Numbered from the stretch's first letter, positions 11,111 through 24,800 are shown. The stretch: DNA of 64,000 nucleotides from Sarcocystis neurona (GCA_000727475.1 KL647293.1:2492588-2556587), one strand, 5' to 3'. Numbers and translations: made by a program. Notes: generated by a model not told the origin, from the sequence alone.

Positions 11111-13360
11111 GCAGGCGCAAAGGTGCAGTCACGGAGAAATACAAGGAAAACCCGTTCGGCTCCAAAGGATACAGTGCAACAAAAGAAAGTACGCCACGAG
11201 TTCTCATGCAGTGGCTGTGCACGTATCCTTAGCTAGGTCGTATTACCAGGGGCGGCTCGGACACGCGAAGAAAAACGAACGTGAACGCAGCGAAGAACTG
11301 GCAGGGAGGACAAGAAAGTGGTGTCTGCTGGATTACTAGCATGTACTATAGACTGAAAGAGGGAGGGAAGTCTGCTGTTTTCAAGTTTCGAAAAGTATCC
11401 TGCGCTTGGGAAATTTGCGAAGCACGTGTTTCCTTGTGTTGGGCACGCAGAGGTCTTGGAAGGGGAGACAAACATGTGGCTTGTTCAGGGATATCCTCTC
11501 CCACATAAATGGGCGGATAATGTTGTTGTTGCTGCAGCGAAATAGATCTGGAGGAAGTGCAAATGCCGACAGGTGACCTCCCACAAAAAAGTGGATATTT
11601 CGTGTGACCAGGTATTAATGTGTGGACGTGGTGTATATCCGCGTGGTCACAGGTGTACGCGCACACGGGTGTGCTGGAACTATTTGACGCACACACACGT
11701 CGGTATGGATGTGAACAGGCATTTGCCGGGAAAAATAAGTTTGCAACGTAGATGTGGATGAGAATCGAGTTTATGTGAATACAAAGGTGTCTGGGTGGAC
11801 GAATGCTCACAGCGGGTGTATATGGACGTTTGAGTATACGGAATATATGCGGCACTAATGGTAGTCCGATACATACACATGGCTGCACTGTGCGCACGGT
11901 ACAAAACGTAGTGTCCACCTTCTTTTATGTGGAGCTTACGAGAATTACAAGTGAGAAGGGGAAAACCGGCGTTCTGACGCTCGGTATAATAGGCGGCCAT
12001 CTTTTGAACAGGACGCGATACTCTAAATAACTACGTACAGACGCCGAACATTGCTTCAGCGTGTCGAATACGTATACACCTGTATGTGTTAGTGAGGTGA
12101 TAGAAGCCTCAGTGAGAGATGAAAAATTGTTCACTGCTTGGGAGCCAAACATATAGTGACAGTCGTAGCAGAGGAGGTCGTCTTCTTTCCTACACGCACA
12201 GGATGCATCTACGCAACGATAGCTTCCATAACCTGCACTCGCATATACGCGTATCTACTATCATATACCGATAAGGCTGTAAGTTTCTTCAGCAGACGAC
12301 GGCAACGGCTCCACGCGATATATGCGATGCCGCGCCAGGCGTGACGGGCAGCGTGTGTAGGCGTTCAAGCTGAGGTAGGAGGTGCAGTGACGTTAAATGG
12401 ATGGGCACATACGTCGAGGTATCTTGAAACTTACTGCTCTCGAATGAAGACCGTTCTTTGTTGAGCGCGAGAGACTTTTAAAAAAGGCATCTGGGTAGAA
12501 GAACGCCGCAAGAAGACACCACGCTGGCGGGCCGGAGGGGAGAACCCGCGCTTTGGGGGCCGGTAGCGGGCCGACGGGAGGCGCGAGTGTGGACGCAACA
12601 CTTCACGTGAAATGCTCTTCTTTAAATTCTTCGAAGAAGAGGGTGAACTGTCGCCACTGTCAAATTAGGAAATGCTGTCTTACTCGTGCGCAGGTAGAAG
12701 CCGCTTGTCCGCAGAGATTCACGCAAGACGACACTTGGGCAGACGCCTTCATTCAGTCCCTTTTCTTTTATGTGAGTGGAGTGCGTGCTTGGTAGATCAA
12801 AACGTCTCTCACTCGTAAAACGTCTGCAATATTTCACAGGTCTGCCACAAAGAAAACAACGCGAATACAACGTACATACCGGGCATGTTAACGCGTACGA
12901 AATGCGTCTGCGCAGACAGATTCATCGTCGTGCGCCTACGCTGTCCCACTTTTCTCTTTTTTTGTGCAAAGTAAGAAAAACCTTCGAAATCGGCAACCTT
13001 CGTGAGGAGGAAGAACAGTGTCTGCGAACGTACGTGTGGGTGTGTATTTGTGAGGTGCCGCTTTCGGCTGCGAGGTGTGTGCAGTGTCTTGACCGGGAGG
13101 GGCGGAGAAGTCGGTGGGGGTTGTTCCAACATCCACGGCAGGTGCTGCAGCACCACGACAGCAGCAACCGGCTCTAATGTATTTCTCAGTAATTTGGCCT
13201 AAAATTAGTGCCTGAGTTATTTTTGCACGGTCCCAAAGAAAGTCAGTTACAGACATGCGCGTAGCTAGACGCAGGGAAGTACTGCATTCCTGCTGACGCT
13301 GCTCGGTACGCCGCTCGCGCGCTTCGCTGCGCGAACGTAGCTGTGAAACCACGTATAGAT

Positions 13361-14065
13361 TTATTTGTCAGTATGTGAACGTACTCGCGCTCTGGAGGAA
13401 TCCCATGAGGCACAACTACTGTAAATGAACGTGATAGTGTACGAATGTATGTAGCATTCTGCTGTAAGGGAATGTAGTTGTGGAAGTACGCACTTGTATA
13501 GACTCCTGTAAATACGTATATATATGTATGCGCACGTTCGGATCTGTAGGTAAATACGCATCACGGTGAGAGTGTATGGACGTGCGAAATGGCGAAGGTA
13601 TGGATGGATCGTCGTTGATTTATATGTTTGTCCGTGAATTTGTTTAGTATACGTAAGGCTGAACTGGTGATCGAACCAATGTAAATTGTATAGTGAACAT
13701 GCAGGCTGTGCGCTAACTTTTTTCGTGGCCTCATCGAGTTCTCTACATTTCTCTGCATGATTCCATGGTTTCGTGTACGTCTGCGTCCCTTCATGGATGT
13801 GGATCCAGGGGAGGAAAACAGAGAAATCAGAGAGCAAAAAATAGGTGGTCCTTATACAGAAGTAGAGCGGACGCCACATGTCCACGTGCGAGAATGTGCA
13901 TGTTTCTGCTGTTGTGCAAATGTGGGCAACAGTGCAGAAAACCGTAGACGATATAGCGTAGGGAGGTGCGAGTGGCAGCTGCGACTGTAAAATAAAAATT
14001 ACGCATCGCCGTAGCTGGCTACAGTACTGCGGTAATCGCTGACTAAAAGTCAGCGATGAATCCAA
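13361..14065 (-). CDS. Orphan open reading frame, 234 codons, unknown
   Basis: The longest frame in the repeat-poor 11-18 kb segment. Its amino-acid composition is mixed rather than homopolymeric, with a middle part reading KPWNHAEKCRELDEATKKV. The C-terminal third is Tyr/Ile/Thr-rich and coincides with TA-rich DNA, which argues against coding. It has no recognisable domain and no obvious splice partners. A frame this long is only mildly unexpected by chance among six frames of 64 kb. Confidence 0.12.
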   Translation of the reverse strand: MDSSLTFSQRLPQYCSQLRRCVIFILQSQLPLAPPYAISSTVFCTVAHICTTAETCTFSHVDMWRPLYFCIRTTYFLLSDFSVFLPWIHIHEGTQTYTKPWNHAEKCRELDEATKKVSAQPACSLYNLHWFDHQFSLTYTKQIHGQTYKSTTIHPYLRHFARPYTLTVMRIYLQIRTCAYIYIRIYRSLYKCVLPQLHSLTAECYIHSYTITFIYSSCASWDSSRARVRSHTDK

Positions 14066-14750
14066 CGTGTGCTAGAAGGGGGAAGCAGTCTAATAAGCAT
14101 CCGGAAATACTCACCGAACTAGTTTGTGCAAAAACATTTGGGCGAAATTATTAAAATACACGCATGTTTACACAGATTGCTCTGCACTATCAAAGTTAGG
14201 CGATCTGTGCCCGCGTCTTACCTTAATCAAACTCAATACCGTTGTTACCTTGTATGGGTAATATGTATGCGTGTGTGTGTGCAGGAGTGTGCAAGAAGGC
14301 CTTGCGTGGTCTGCATACACCAGCACTCCGCACAACGTGTAACCACTCTCGTACGAGGAGATAGCCAAGGCATTTGTCGAGGGGATTCAGAATCATTTGT
14401 CATGAGTGAGCATGCTCAGGTGCGCTCCTCAGCGACAACGAGGAGGAGACAGGAATTCTAATTTGTCTGTTCTTAATGACACCTGTGAAGGATAGGTTGA
14501 CATCCACTTTTACACCCGTAGACAGGATGGCAGACACTCTTCCTCGTGTAGGTGAGACTCCAGTTCAATTGCACCGTATTCCTACTAAGTATAGCTCAGC
14601 TTAAACTCAATGCAGCGTCTCGTAAATAATGATTTCGGACCCACGTCAGCTTGTACGTGAGCCAAACAAGGCACCCTCGTGCTCCTGCAGAAAAACGACC
14701 AATCATCATTTGCCCTTAATCACTGAGCAATACTACGGTGGTGCGCCTAT

Positions 14751-15332
14751 ATGCCAGTATCATCTGCTGTACGCGTAGGAGGCTCCCCTATGGTGAACAA
14801 TGGCGTCCAAGTACGTATACAACGTTCAACACACTGCGTAGTGTCCACCGTGAAACAGATGAAACTCTGCAACAAAACAGGACCTAATATGCCACAAACG
14901 AAAATCCGTCTATCTATACATATAAATATGTATGTGATTATCAAATATCATAAAAATCTGCCACGTGTGCAAAAAAGTATGCACCGAAGCGTACCCAGCT
15001 ATGTTGACACACCAGTACTTTTAGAGCCTCACCGTGGTTTAAATGGGCGCAGGCCGCTAAGCAAAGCAGAGGGATGCGCGTACGCACCATACACAGAGCG
15101 GCTACTACGTCGCCATCGAAAACGCGCAACCCGTCTATGGAGTTGTGTATGTTGCGTCTCCTCTACACGCCACATAGTGATATTTCTTCCTGCTTCCGTA
15201 TTTGTCTTCTGTGGTCCTATTCCACTTGCTATTCGCTGCTGCAGCCCATTCCACGAGTCTGTATGCCAAGGAGAATCCGAGCCCCGTGTACTGGAGGAAG
15301 GCTTAGCATCCCTTCAATTCTTGAGATCATAA
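14751..15332 (+). CDS. Orphan open reading frame, 193 codons, unknown
   Basis: A plus-strand frame starting MPVSSAVRVGG with balanced composition, several Lys/Arg-rich stretches (ERLLRRHRKRATR) and a short hydrophobic stretch (HIVIFLPASVFVFCG). It has no domain I recognise, no flanking exon evidence and no trinucleotide repeats. It could be chance. Confidence 0.12.
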   Translation: MPVSSAVRVGGSPMVNNGVQVRIQRSTHCVVSTVKQMKLCNKTGPNMPQTKIRLSIHINMYVIIKYHKNLPRVQKSMHRSVPSYVDTPVLLEPHRGLNGRRPLSKAEGCAYAPYTERLLRRHRKRATRLWSCVCCVSSTRHIVIFLPASVFVFCGPIPLAIRCCSPFHESVCQGESEPRVLEEGLASLQFLRS

Positions 15333-18180
15333 TAGAGAACCTCCTTTCATGGTTCTTTTTCACCATTGCTAAGATCAATATCCATCAGACGCGACGGTGA
15401 ACTGGCATGAGTAGGATTACCGGACGTCTCGTACCTTGAACGTGCATTTGTGTGTCCTTTCAAAGCAGACTGACAGTCGGATTGTTCACTCTGAACGGGA
15501 ACTCTGATTGACTGTTCCATGGCTGTACCACCTGAGGGGAGTATCATACAGCAGCGACGGGGTAGCGCTCGTATGCAACAGAAGGTGGCGACGATAAAAC
15601 TCGTCTGATTTGTATGTGTACGTATGCAGCACTGATCACACAGGTACACACTTGCACACAACGAGGGAGGCAAGAAATACTGAGACCTTCTTCCCGCACC
15701 AATAACACGCAGCACGTACGCTACGTGTAGCTTCGCGGTGAGGTGATGAGCAAACCGTTGGTCACTTCCTGTTCACCGTGAGCGTGTCAGTTGCACCGCC
15801 TGGTCATCCTATGAATTCTGGAAATACACGTCGAGCCAGAGAAACAGAATTGCAGCGCAAAAAACACACTTCTACGTATACGGATTTCCAGGACTGCTGA
15901 ACCAAAGGACAGCTGTAGGAGTAGAGTAGTCCCACACTCTAGTCTATGCAGATTTGACCGTACAACACTCAGAGGATACACTGCCTTCTTAGTGCTCTAT
16001 GGTAGAAGACGAAGACAGCCACAGAGTAAAGACATCTTTTGCCACAAAATATATTTATATACATACATACATATATGTACTGGTATATGAGGATGTATAA
16101 CGCTAAATAAAATAATCTCTACGATTCAGAGTGTCCAGCTGTTACCGGCACCGGAATGTCATATTTTACTAGGGAGTCCTGCACAGGTGGCTGCAGATGC
16201 GCGGCAAGCCAAGTTTGCACCCTGGCAAACGTGGCTTCACAATATATGCGGTGAGGAAAAACATGGGCTAAATTTACCAAGCTAAACGGCAGTGAGGGAC
16301 TGTGCTTTCCAAAGTACATAGCTATACGTGGATGCACTCATTCGTCTCGCTGGTGTCATGAACAAACTACACTTTCACCAGCGTACATACACATATATAT
16401 GTATATATATGTTAAATGCACCTTTCTGCGCCACCGGTGCATGTATACATACGTGTTCATATGAATCTTCTTGTAGTAGCTCCTGCGTCGGCAGTCGGAC
16501 TTCCAGAAGGTGGTGTTCCAGCAATGTGTCGTTCGGAGACGTGTTTACACAACACTTGCAAGTTCTGACAACACCAGTTGAAAGTAACTCGTGATACGTA
16601 AGAAGTGTCTGCTTGTCAGACAAAAGCGTTACCTGGATAACGGTACGGGAACTTTGTAAGGTGCAGATGCTAAATTCGCATATATGGCTGACTTCCACTT
16701 CAGCGGAAAAACACGCTAGATTTTCGCAGAAAGTAAAGGTGGCTGCAGATCTACAGGTTTTCGCTGCCAACCTTCAATTGCCAGTTGAATACTACGCTGA
16801 GGGGTAGGTGCGTTTCTGTGGAAGACAGGTGAACTCCTCACTGTGAGTGGCGGTGCAGGTTACGTAGTTGCTCTGACGTAGCAATTGCTCTCACACTTAA
16901 TCTGCAAATAATTTTGCATTTCACGTACGTATACGCATTCGTTTGTTCGTATGTACACAGGCAGCCAAATAGCGGCAACCAGTTGTGTGAGTCGCTGTTT
17001 GTGTTTGTCCGTGGCGAACCGTTGCGTGCACCAGCCTTCTCCACACATAGGTGTACTGAATTAGTACTCTACTCGTTACGCTTCTGCGTGACACGTATAT
17101 ACTCATGTCTTCCGCTCTCCCGATGGACATTAATGGGCGAGCATGCAGTATAGCTGTAAAATAGCGCCAGTCGCCCGCCTGAAGTGTTTTTTCCCTCCTA
17201 TATTAGCTAGTGCTCCGCACCAGTACGGTGTCTCCATTAAGCGTTGATGGACCAAACGATGTCGCATGATACAGCGGTGACCTTGTACACTCGATCGTGC
17301 GGACATGCGTGGAGAGGAGACGAGTTTCCATAGGAAATGTTTGTTTCCCAAATAAAAATGTCTGCAGATACCGAAATAAAGCGTGCCGGATAAAGGTATG
17401 GACTGTAGCTGTCACGCCTTCGAGAGCTGGTACGCATCAGTGGTGTTGTTCTGACAACTGAAAAGTTGCAGTTATCTTAGAGGCGTTTTCCTACGCTGCA
17501 GGTGCTTTCATTTCAATTGAGTGTAGACTTTGCAAGCACATTTTTGCATTCTAGGGGCCCACATTTAGCTCCCATATCTGCGCAGCCCTCATCACTTGCT
17601 CCCCTCTATCGTCCCGTCCCCTCTTCTCTCTTCGAATGGATGTGCACAAAATGCTTTTCTACGGGTGCTGCGCTGTTGCTCCGCCAGATACAGAGAGGCA
17701 GCACCTGAACGCTTGCCTCATGTTTTCGGCACTGTGTCGTCCATTATTACATTTTTAGTGTACACGAAAGATCGTGTGACTTCGAAGTAAGGCCATTTAG
17801 AATGACGGGGTGTCCTTCTTGACCTTGGGCCTTTGCAGAAAACCGACCCAACTTGAGCACTGCTACGACGCCAACTGTTCTCGTTCTCACCCGTCCCTTA
17901 TTGCTGGAGACGCACAGGTGAGCAGAAGAGTTCAAACATATTGCAACTATTATGTCATATGAGGCATCCTCAAACTCACACGTACCTTCTTTCGTGTGTT
18001 TATAATATGTATCTGACTGTCCTTGCACACTTGTATCTGCGCTACAGAGGCTTTTGTGCGAGTAAGGTGCACAGCTTCCTCTTTCACCAAAGACTTTGCA
18101 GTTGACACGTGTCCTTAAGAAGGCGCGTGTCTCTCATATACTGCTCCGTACTCTCTTGTATTCGCCCACCGTATTTTTGC

Positions 18181-20300
18181 CCACTCGCTCCTCTCAAGCT
18201 TGTGCCTAGACGTGCCGTCTCCGCCGCTGGTGCTCTACTGCTGCCGTGTTTCAGCTAGTGCAGGAGCAGATGCTGGTGCCGTGCTAGGCCTGGCTCTGCT
18301 CTGGCGGGCGCGACACGTACGCAGCGCTGCTGCTGTTGCTGCTGCAGTCGCGCATGCGGGAACAGCGCTGCCTCCGTGATGCTGCCGCTGATGCCGGTGT
18401 TACGTGTGTAATACCCCTAATACCATAAACCACAGGTAGGGGAGTACGTATCTGTACACGTACATAGGTATGTATATACCAGTACATGCGCTGCGGCGTT
18501 ACGGGTACAGCAGCGTACAACCACAGGTAGGCGAAATCTTTTACAGTTTCATGTGGACTAGTATTCTGCTGGCTCCACATGCCGAACACGGACGACTCCT
18601 ACGTACGTACGTTGTACGGGGACCATGTGTGAATCCGTATACGTCTGTGTATGTGTTACCAATGTATACTGCTATATATGTGGGAATTCGCAGTGGGTGC
18701 TGCGTCCGTCCTCTACTTATGTGTGAGTGTCTTCCTTTCAATTAATAGACTGCGGTGTCTGGATGTTTCTGTACATCATTTTTGATTTCATTTTTTGCAG
18801 CGACGTTGGGTGAACAGAAGTCGCACAGTACAGAAACAACGTACCGCAGGAAAGCTGCTGCGGGCACCGCGAAGCCCCGAAGTGGTTGTGGTTCTTCAAC
18901 GAACTCAACAAATCCTTCATTATATGCGTGCAAGTCTCTAAGCAAGTATGCGTTTTTGTGTACATTGTGTGTACTGTTTACACGATTAATCCTGGCTGCA
19001 CGCGTACCCGTGACACAGAGTAATACTCCTCTCTGCCTCGCCTACAGCCGATACGTTGCCGCGCAAAAGCGGCAACACCAGGAGCTTTCGCGCTAGCCTG
19101 CACAAGATACTGCGGGTCGCTGCCCTTGTAATTGGTTTTCTTGTCTTACTCCCTCTCTATATGTAGTAGGGACCCCTTCAGGCTGAATGACTAAAAAGCA
19201 ATCAGTACTACTAGTTGCCAGCGAGAAACTGCCTAAAGTCAATAATGATACGCTGTTTCGCTGCGTCCGCGGTTATTCGGCGGCTTTTACTTCCGGTGTA
19301 CGTACACTCGAGCAGGAGCGCGACTACCGTGTAGGAGTGCGCCTTGCTTACTTTTAGCTAAGGCCATCTACGTAGTAGACCCTGCTTGCCTGAACGACAT
19401 CCACGTCAACCGCCGCTACGAGACGTCTGCTTCTGTGTCGCGTGCCCACGTGATCTATGTATACACTTGACTTGCCTATTCTTCTATTTCGTCTCCTCTT
19501 TTCTGAGCTCCTGTCTTCTGCATCCTCTCTGATGGGTTAGAGGCTTCTGGCCTCTTCTTTGTGATTTTGGTTGTCTCGTCGAGTGCTCTTCTTCTATTTC
19601 TACGGCGCCTGCGGTCTTGGTGCGTGCTTCCTCGTTTGCTTCTCTGTCCGGCCTCGTTGCTCTTCTTCACTGTGTGCGCGGCTGCGCCTGCGCAGTCGCT
19701 ATCGAACAAAGGAGAAGTGACTCGGTTGTCCGGTCCGCATTCGTCTGTCGAATAGTTACGTTCGTCCCTTTGTAGAAGAAATTCTGCGGGGACGCCGGTA
19801 TGCACACACGTGTGTGTACACGCACGCCCTTGTCGCAGTCACGCCAAGTGGGCCCACGCGTCTACGTGCCTGTCTACATACATATAGACATAGATGTATT
19901 GATATATATATATATACACCTGTGAGTGTGTGTTCTTATATATGTGTATACACGTGTATATTTATATGTAGATGGGAGTGTTTGTTGCTACGGCTTTCGT
20001 CTGCTTGTTCGAGCACTGCTGCGGTCCTCCTGCTGAATTTGTGACTCGCTTGTCGGGGTATCTTCGGACACATCGTCCACGGTGCCACGCCGCTTCACGT
20101 GTACGGCGCTGCCGGTGAAGTGATTCTTTGTACGTGTAAACATATACGCATGTGATATAGAAACAGTGCTCCACAGAAGTCCGTTCTGTGCGTAAATATA
20201 TATAAATACACAGAGGGATAGAGAGACGGAGACGTGTGGGGCTCCTTGCTTTTCCCTTCGGGTCTCCTTTCGTTAGGGCTCCATCCACACGTATATGTAT
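18181..20300. other. Mixed spacer with a CTG-rich patch and pyrimidine tract
   Basis: A CTG/GCT-rich patch at 18215-18390 is too broken by stops to call a gene. A pyrimidine-rich tract on the plus strand spans 19470-19690. TA and ACGTAC simple repeats fill 19870-19960 and 20140-20210. The palindrome GTGTACGTACAC lies at 19296. Confidence 0.45.
18801..18948 (+). CDS. Candidate isolated exon with a strong acceptor
   Basis: The sequence TTTCATTTTTTGCAG is a textbook acceptor. The frame after it reads TLGEQKSHSTETTYRRKAA, then a Gly/Ser/Asn-rich stretch, with a possible donor CAA|GTATGC. It could be an early (5') exon of the ApiAP2 gene or of an unrecognised gene. No start codon or partner exon was found. 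Confidence 0.18.
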
Positions 20301-21846
20301 GTGGACTGCAGAATTCTGGCTGTCTACAATTGAATTTCTCCTCTCTGCCTTTCGTTCTGTACGTATGCTTGTCTCACTCTCTATCTCTCTATTTCTCTGT
20401 CTCTCTCGGAGTCTCTCTGTATATATCTGTTCATGTATCCCTCAGTAAACGTGTGCGTGCCACCGTATTTGTGGCTGTGTAGGTCCGTTTGACTTATACA
20501 TAGATATATGTATATGTATAGGTGTATTCATATATCTGCCTATACCCATATATATGTGTGTGTGTATCCGCTTTGTGCGGACGTCTCTGCGTGGGTTAGC
20601 AGGCGCTACTCTTGCGGTGGCTGGCCTGTCAGTGATGTGCTTTGTCTCTCTCCTCTTCCTTCTGCAGTTCTTTTTCCAAAAGACGCCACTCGTCTATACA
20701 GGGAAACGTATGCATATGTATATTCACACATATATATGTATATGTGTGCGTTTGTCTGCATGTAAATAGACGTATCTGTGCATGTACAGACATGTGTGTG
20801 TAGGCATATATACGTTTGTGTGTAGGTGTATATATATATACACCCCTACGCAGCAGTAGAGAGCCAGCTCCTTTGATGCATAGACAAACGTGTGTGTGTA
20901 TACACGCCCACATACATCAGCCGGTACACGGCACAAAGAGCTGAATAGAGGGCTTCCGCAGCTCTGTGTGTTTCTGGACACATTCGTGCAGCATTCTCAC
21001 GCGCTTCAACTTCTCCCATAGAGAAAGTTTGATTTTTCTTTTCTCTTCTTTTGTGTCCATGTGCACTGCCACACGCACGTCGCTGTGTCTTCCTCCTCTC
21101 TCTGTTAGACGAACAGGAGGCACGCGAATCTGCGTTACACGAAGGTGTAGCAGCGGACGGCTCCCGCCGCACGTCCGAAGGCCCCTTCTGTTGCTTATTC
21201 TGATGTCTCGGCAACAGTGAGGGAGATTTCGTGGAAAGTCTTGCACCAGGGTAATTTCCTTCTTTACTTTTCTCTCTCTTTGTGTGGTGATTCTTTGAGT
21301 GCAGAGTGTCTCTCTGTGGTTTGTTTGCTTTTGTGTGTGTACGTAGCGGTATGACTCCGTGCCGGTCGTGTGTGCACGTGACTGTCTCGGCAGCGGGACC
21401 GGAGAAGTTTTTCTCTCTCTATTCTTTTCCTTGGGTATTTGTGTCGCTGTGTCTCATATAGAGTTGTCCTATGTAGACGTGGCGGTTGATAATTCGACAT
21501 GTGTGTGAGTGAACTTCCTCTCCCTCCGTCTCTTTCTCTTTCTCTCTCTGTTGCCGTTTGTCTCTCTGTATCTCCTTTCAGCCCTGTGTATGTCTGTCTG
21601 TGTGTGTCTCTGGTCTCCCTGTAGCTCTACCTGTCGTCCCGACTGGTTCTCTGCACAAGTTTGTTTTTGACTTCCACGTGCACAGACGCGGACGTGGGAG
21701 ACGGCAGGGGCCGGTCAGGGCATGAGGAGAAAGGGAGCGTCGGTCTGGTTCGCTCTCGACAGGTGTGGCTGCAGGGTCTCCGTCTCTTCTCCACGTTTTC
21801 CCTGCGCGTGTGTGGGGAGCGCAGAAGGACGAAGACGACGCCCGTG
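20301..21846 (+). promoter_or_regulatory. Upstream region and pyrimidine-rich leader of the ApiAP2 gene
   Basis: TA-rich repeats (20490-20880) are followed by plus-strand pyrimidine-rich tracts, densest at 21510-21640 (CTCTTTCTCTTTCTCTCTCTG). Transcribed leaders rich in pyrimidines on the coding strand are a plausible reading. No TATA-type core promoter can be assigned. From about 21660 the frame of the first ApiAP2 exon is already open, so an upstream exon or non-ATG extension cannot be excluded. Confidence 0.35.
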
Positions 21847-24800
21847 ATGGTGTTTCCAGGAGACGGGAGAGACGCCAGCAGCAGCAGCAGGTCGCGGAAA
21901 CCGCAGCAGCTTGGTAGAGATTGCAGCAGGAGTCCTCTGCTGCTCAAGCCAGCGACGGCGGCAGGAGCACGGGGATGCGTTCCTGCCCAAGCATGGCACT
22001 GCGCGTCGGTTTCTGGCGGTGGTGCAGCTGGCACTCACCCTGCACCTGCTTTCGCGGCTCCTGCTGCTCCTCCTCCTCCGGCCTTCCTTCAGAGAGGGCC
22101 GGCAGAGACCTGCTCGGGCATCCATGGCGCTGGACGGGCGGCTGCTGTGGCGCTGCCAACACTCCAGCTAGTGAGGCCCGGAGACGCCCTACTTGACGGA
22201 GACGCCCGCGAGGCTGCAGCTACGAGAGACGCCGCTGCCGCGGCGACTTCAGAGGCCGCTGCTGCTGCCGTTCCCTTTGCTCTACCGCGTCCCTTTCTCC
22301 ATCCTCGTTCTCTCCCTTCTCGTCCTTTTCCTATTCCCTTCGTAGACGGTGCGGCGCTTCCGGAAGACGAAGCCGCTGGTGCTGCGGCGAGGACCCCAAG
22401 GAGACAGCTGTCTGCCGTTGTCCCTGGTGTTCGACACCCCACTATTGGGGCCGTTATAAGAGAGGGTCCTGCTGCTTTTGAGGCTGTTGTGTCTCCGGGA
22501 GGTGGCACTGTTGCTGCTGCTGCGCCGGTGATTTTGCGCGGTCGAGTTGCTGGGGGAGCTGCTGCTGCAGGAGCAAGCGCGCACTTTTTCTCGTCGGGGT
22601 CGCCGCGCCTGCCTGCAGCAGACTTGTCGTACTTTTCCGCAGTCAAGCAGAAGCCATGCACGCCGCTGCTGGTGGGTGGCGGAGCTCCGGTGCAGCAGCT
22701 CCTGTCGCAGGAAGAGCGGGAAGAGAAGCCGCAGCGGCTGCTGCCCTTGGCCGCGCCAGGCGTCGGCAGCAGGACGTGCTGCCTGCGCAGCTCTGCAAGC
22801 ACGTCGCAACAAGAGCACCAGAGAGGAGAGAAACTTGAAGACCTCCGCCAGCCGCAGCAGCACCACATGCAGCAGAAGAGAGAGCCGCCTGTTGAGGAAC
22901 AACAGCTTCCCCGACACAGCAGCAGAGAGCAGCAGCGGAGCCAGCAGGCGCAAAAAGAGGTGAGCCAGTGCAGTAGCAGAGAGGTGGGGCACCAGCAGCA
23001 GCAGCAGCAAAAGCAGCTCTGCGAGCAACACAAGCAAGAGCAGCAGCAACAGTCCGTCACTCGGGTAGAGCAGCGGCAGCAGCGTTACCTGATGCATGTC
23101 GAAGAGGCGCAGCATCAGCAGCAGACTGATAGCTGCAGGACGCTCCAGGAGCGGCAGCAGCGGAGCGAGGACAGCGCAGTCCTGCAGCACGGGGGGCAGC
23201 AAAGCAGAGAAGGACACCAGCAGCAGCAGCTCTACCGGCAAACAACAGGCCAGCAGCAGCACCCGTTCCTCCACGAAAGAACAGGAAAGCAGCACCCCTT
23301 TCACCCGTTTGGGCTGGGACAGCAGCTCCTGGACGTTGGCCGCGGGGAGCAGCAAAACAGACCAGACAGCAGCTGGCAATATCAGCAACAACGTCTGATG
23401 CAGAGCAACGAACACTGGCGCAGATACGCTGATGAAAACACTCGGTTTATACAAGGGAAGCGCGAGGGAGGTGCTGCAGGCGAACAGCAGCAGCCCTGCA
23501 GCAGAAGCGCCAACTGCACCGGCAGACTGCAGGACAACCGACCTGCTGCAGATGGAAAGCAGCAGCCGCAGCGCCAGCAACACGCGCAGCAGCCGCAGCA
23601 GCGCCTGCAGCAACAGCAGCCACAGCACCAGCAACACCCGCAGCAGAAGAGGCAGCAGCTCCCCCAGGCGCAGCAGCACTTTCAGGGATGCTGCCTCAGC
23701 AGCACTCTCGAGCAGGGCTTCCAGAAGAAGATTCCTTCGCCGGCAACGCCGGAGGACGTACTTGTTCCGCTAGCGCAACAGCGGAGGGCAGGCCCCACAA
23801 CAGTGGCAGCACCAGCAGTAGCAGCTCGACGAAACGCAGAAGCAGAGGCAGCCGCAGTGCAAACAGCAGAAGCAGCAGCACGTGCAGCCGCCCTTGCAAC
23901 ACCAGCCGGAGCGGGAACTGCAGCCTGTCCAGCCGTCCTTGCAGCACCAGCCGTAGCGGGAGCAGCAGCAGCCCGGCAAGCAGCCTGCGCAGAGGCAGCA
24001 GCAGGAGCACGAGCAGCAGCAGCAGCACGGCCACCGGCCTGCGCAGTCCCAACTGCACCAGCAGCAGCGGCAGCGGCAGCAGCAGCAGCGGCTTCCGAAA
24101 GCGCGGGCGTGCTCCGCTCCACCGCAGCACCGGCAGTGGCGGTGAGAGCAGCAGCAACGCCGGCAGCAGCCTCGACAGCGGCGTCAGCTTCACGCGCAGG
24201 AGTTCCACCAGCAGCAGCAAGAAAGGCATTACCGTCAGCAACAGAGAGAGTTGCCGCAGCTGCTGGCGACTGCGTGACCCCCTCGGTGCAGACGAGAGAG
24301 CAGGCGGGGGCTCTGCCCGCGTCGAGAGGCGCGCGCTGCAACGGCATGGCCACGTGGCTCGGAAAGGAAGGCGCAGGTCTTTTGTGTTCCCCTGTTAGCA
24401 GCTCTCAGCTGCTGCAGCGGCAGCAACAGGAAGTGTCGAGACGGCCGGCAAACGCATGCGTCTCGCCTTCCGCGGAGCATCCCGTCACTGGCGTCGCTTC
24501 ACCTGCTGCTGAAAAGGCGGCACCGCAAAAGCCAGAGCAGCGGCAGGCCCCAGTGCAGCAGCAGGTGCCACAGGAACAGCAAGCCCGAGAGCAGCAGCAG
24601 CAGGAAGAGAAGCAGCAGCAGGAAGAGAAGCAGCAGCAGGATGAGAAGCACCAGCAGGGAAAGCAGCAGCAGCAGGAACAGCAAGGGAAGAAGGATGTAT
24701 CCTCAGGTGAAGGGTGTTCAGAAGAAGAAGAATCTCGGGGGGGGGAGGCGGGCCGTTGTGGGAGAGAATCTGCAGAGGGAAGCGAGGAGAAGACGGCTGC

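Larger units (their letters stand above)
11111..18180. other. Repeat-poor stretch without a supported gene
   Basis: This 7-kb segment has near-balanced composition and few trinucleotide or TA repeats. Several open frames of moderate length exist, the longest being 13361-14065 (minus) and 14751-15332 (plus). Shorter ones with mixed amino-acid use are at 15347-15715 and 16119-16337 (minus) and 16613-16807 (plus). None has a recognisable domain or a convincing exon chain. A very GC-rich patch lies at 12525-12600. No tRNA or snRNA was recognised. Confidence 0.45.
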
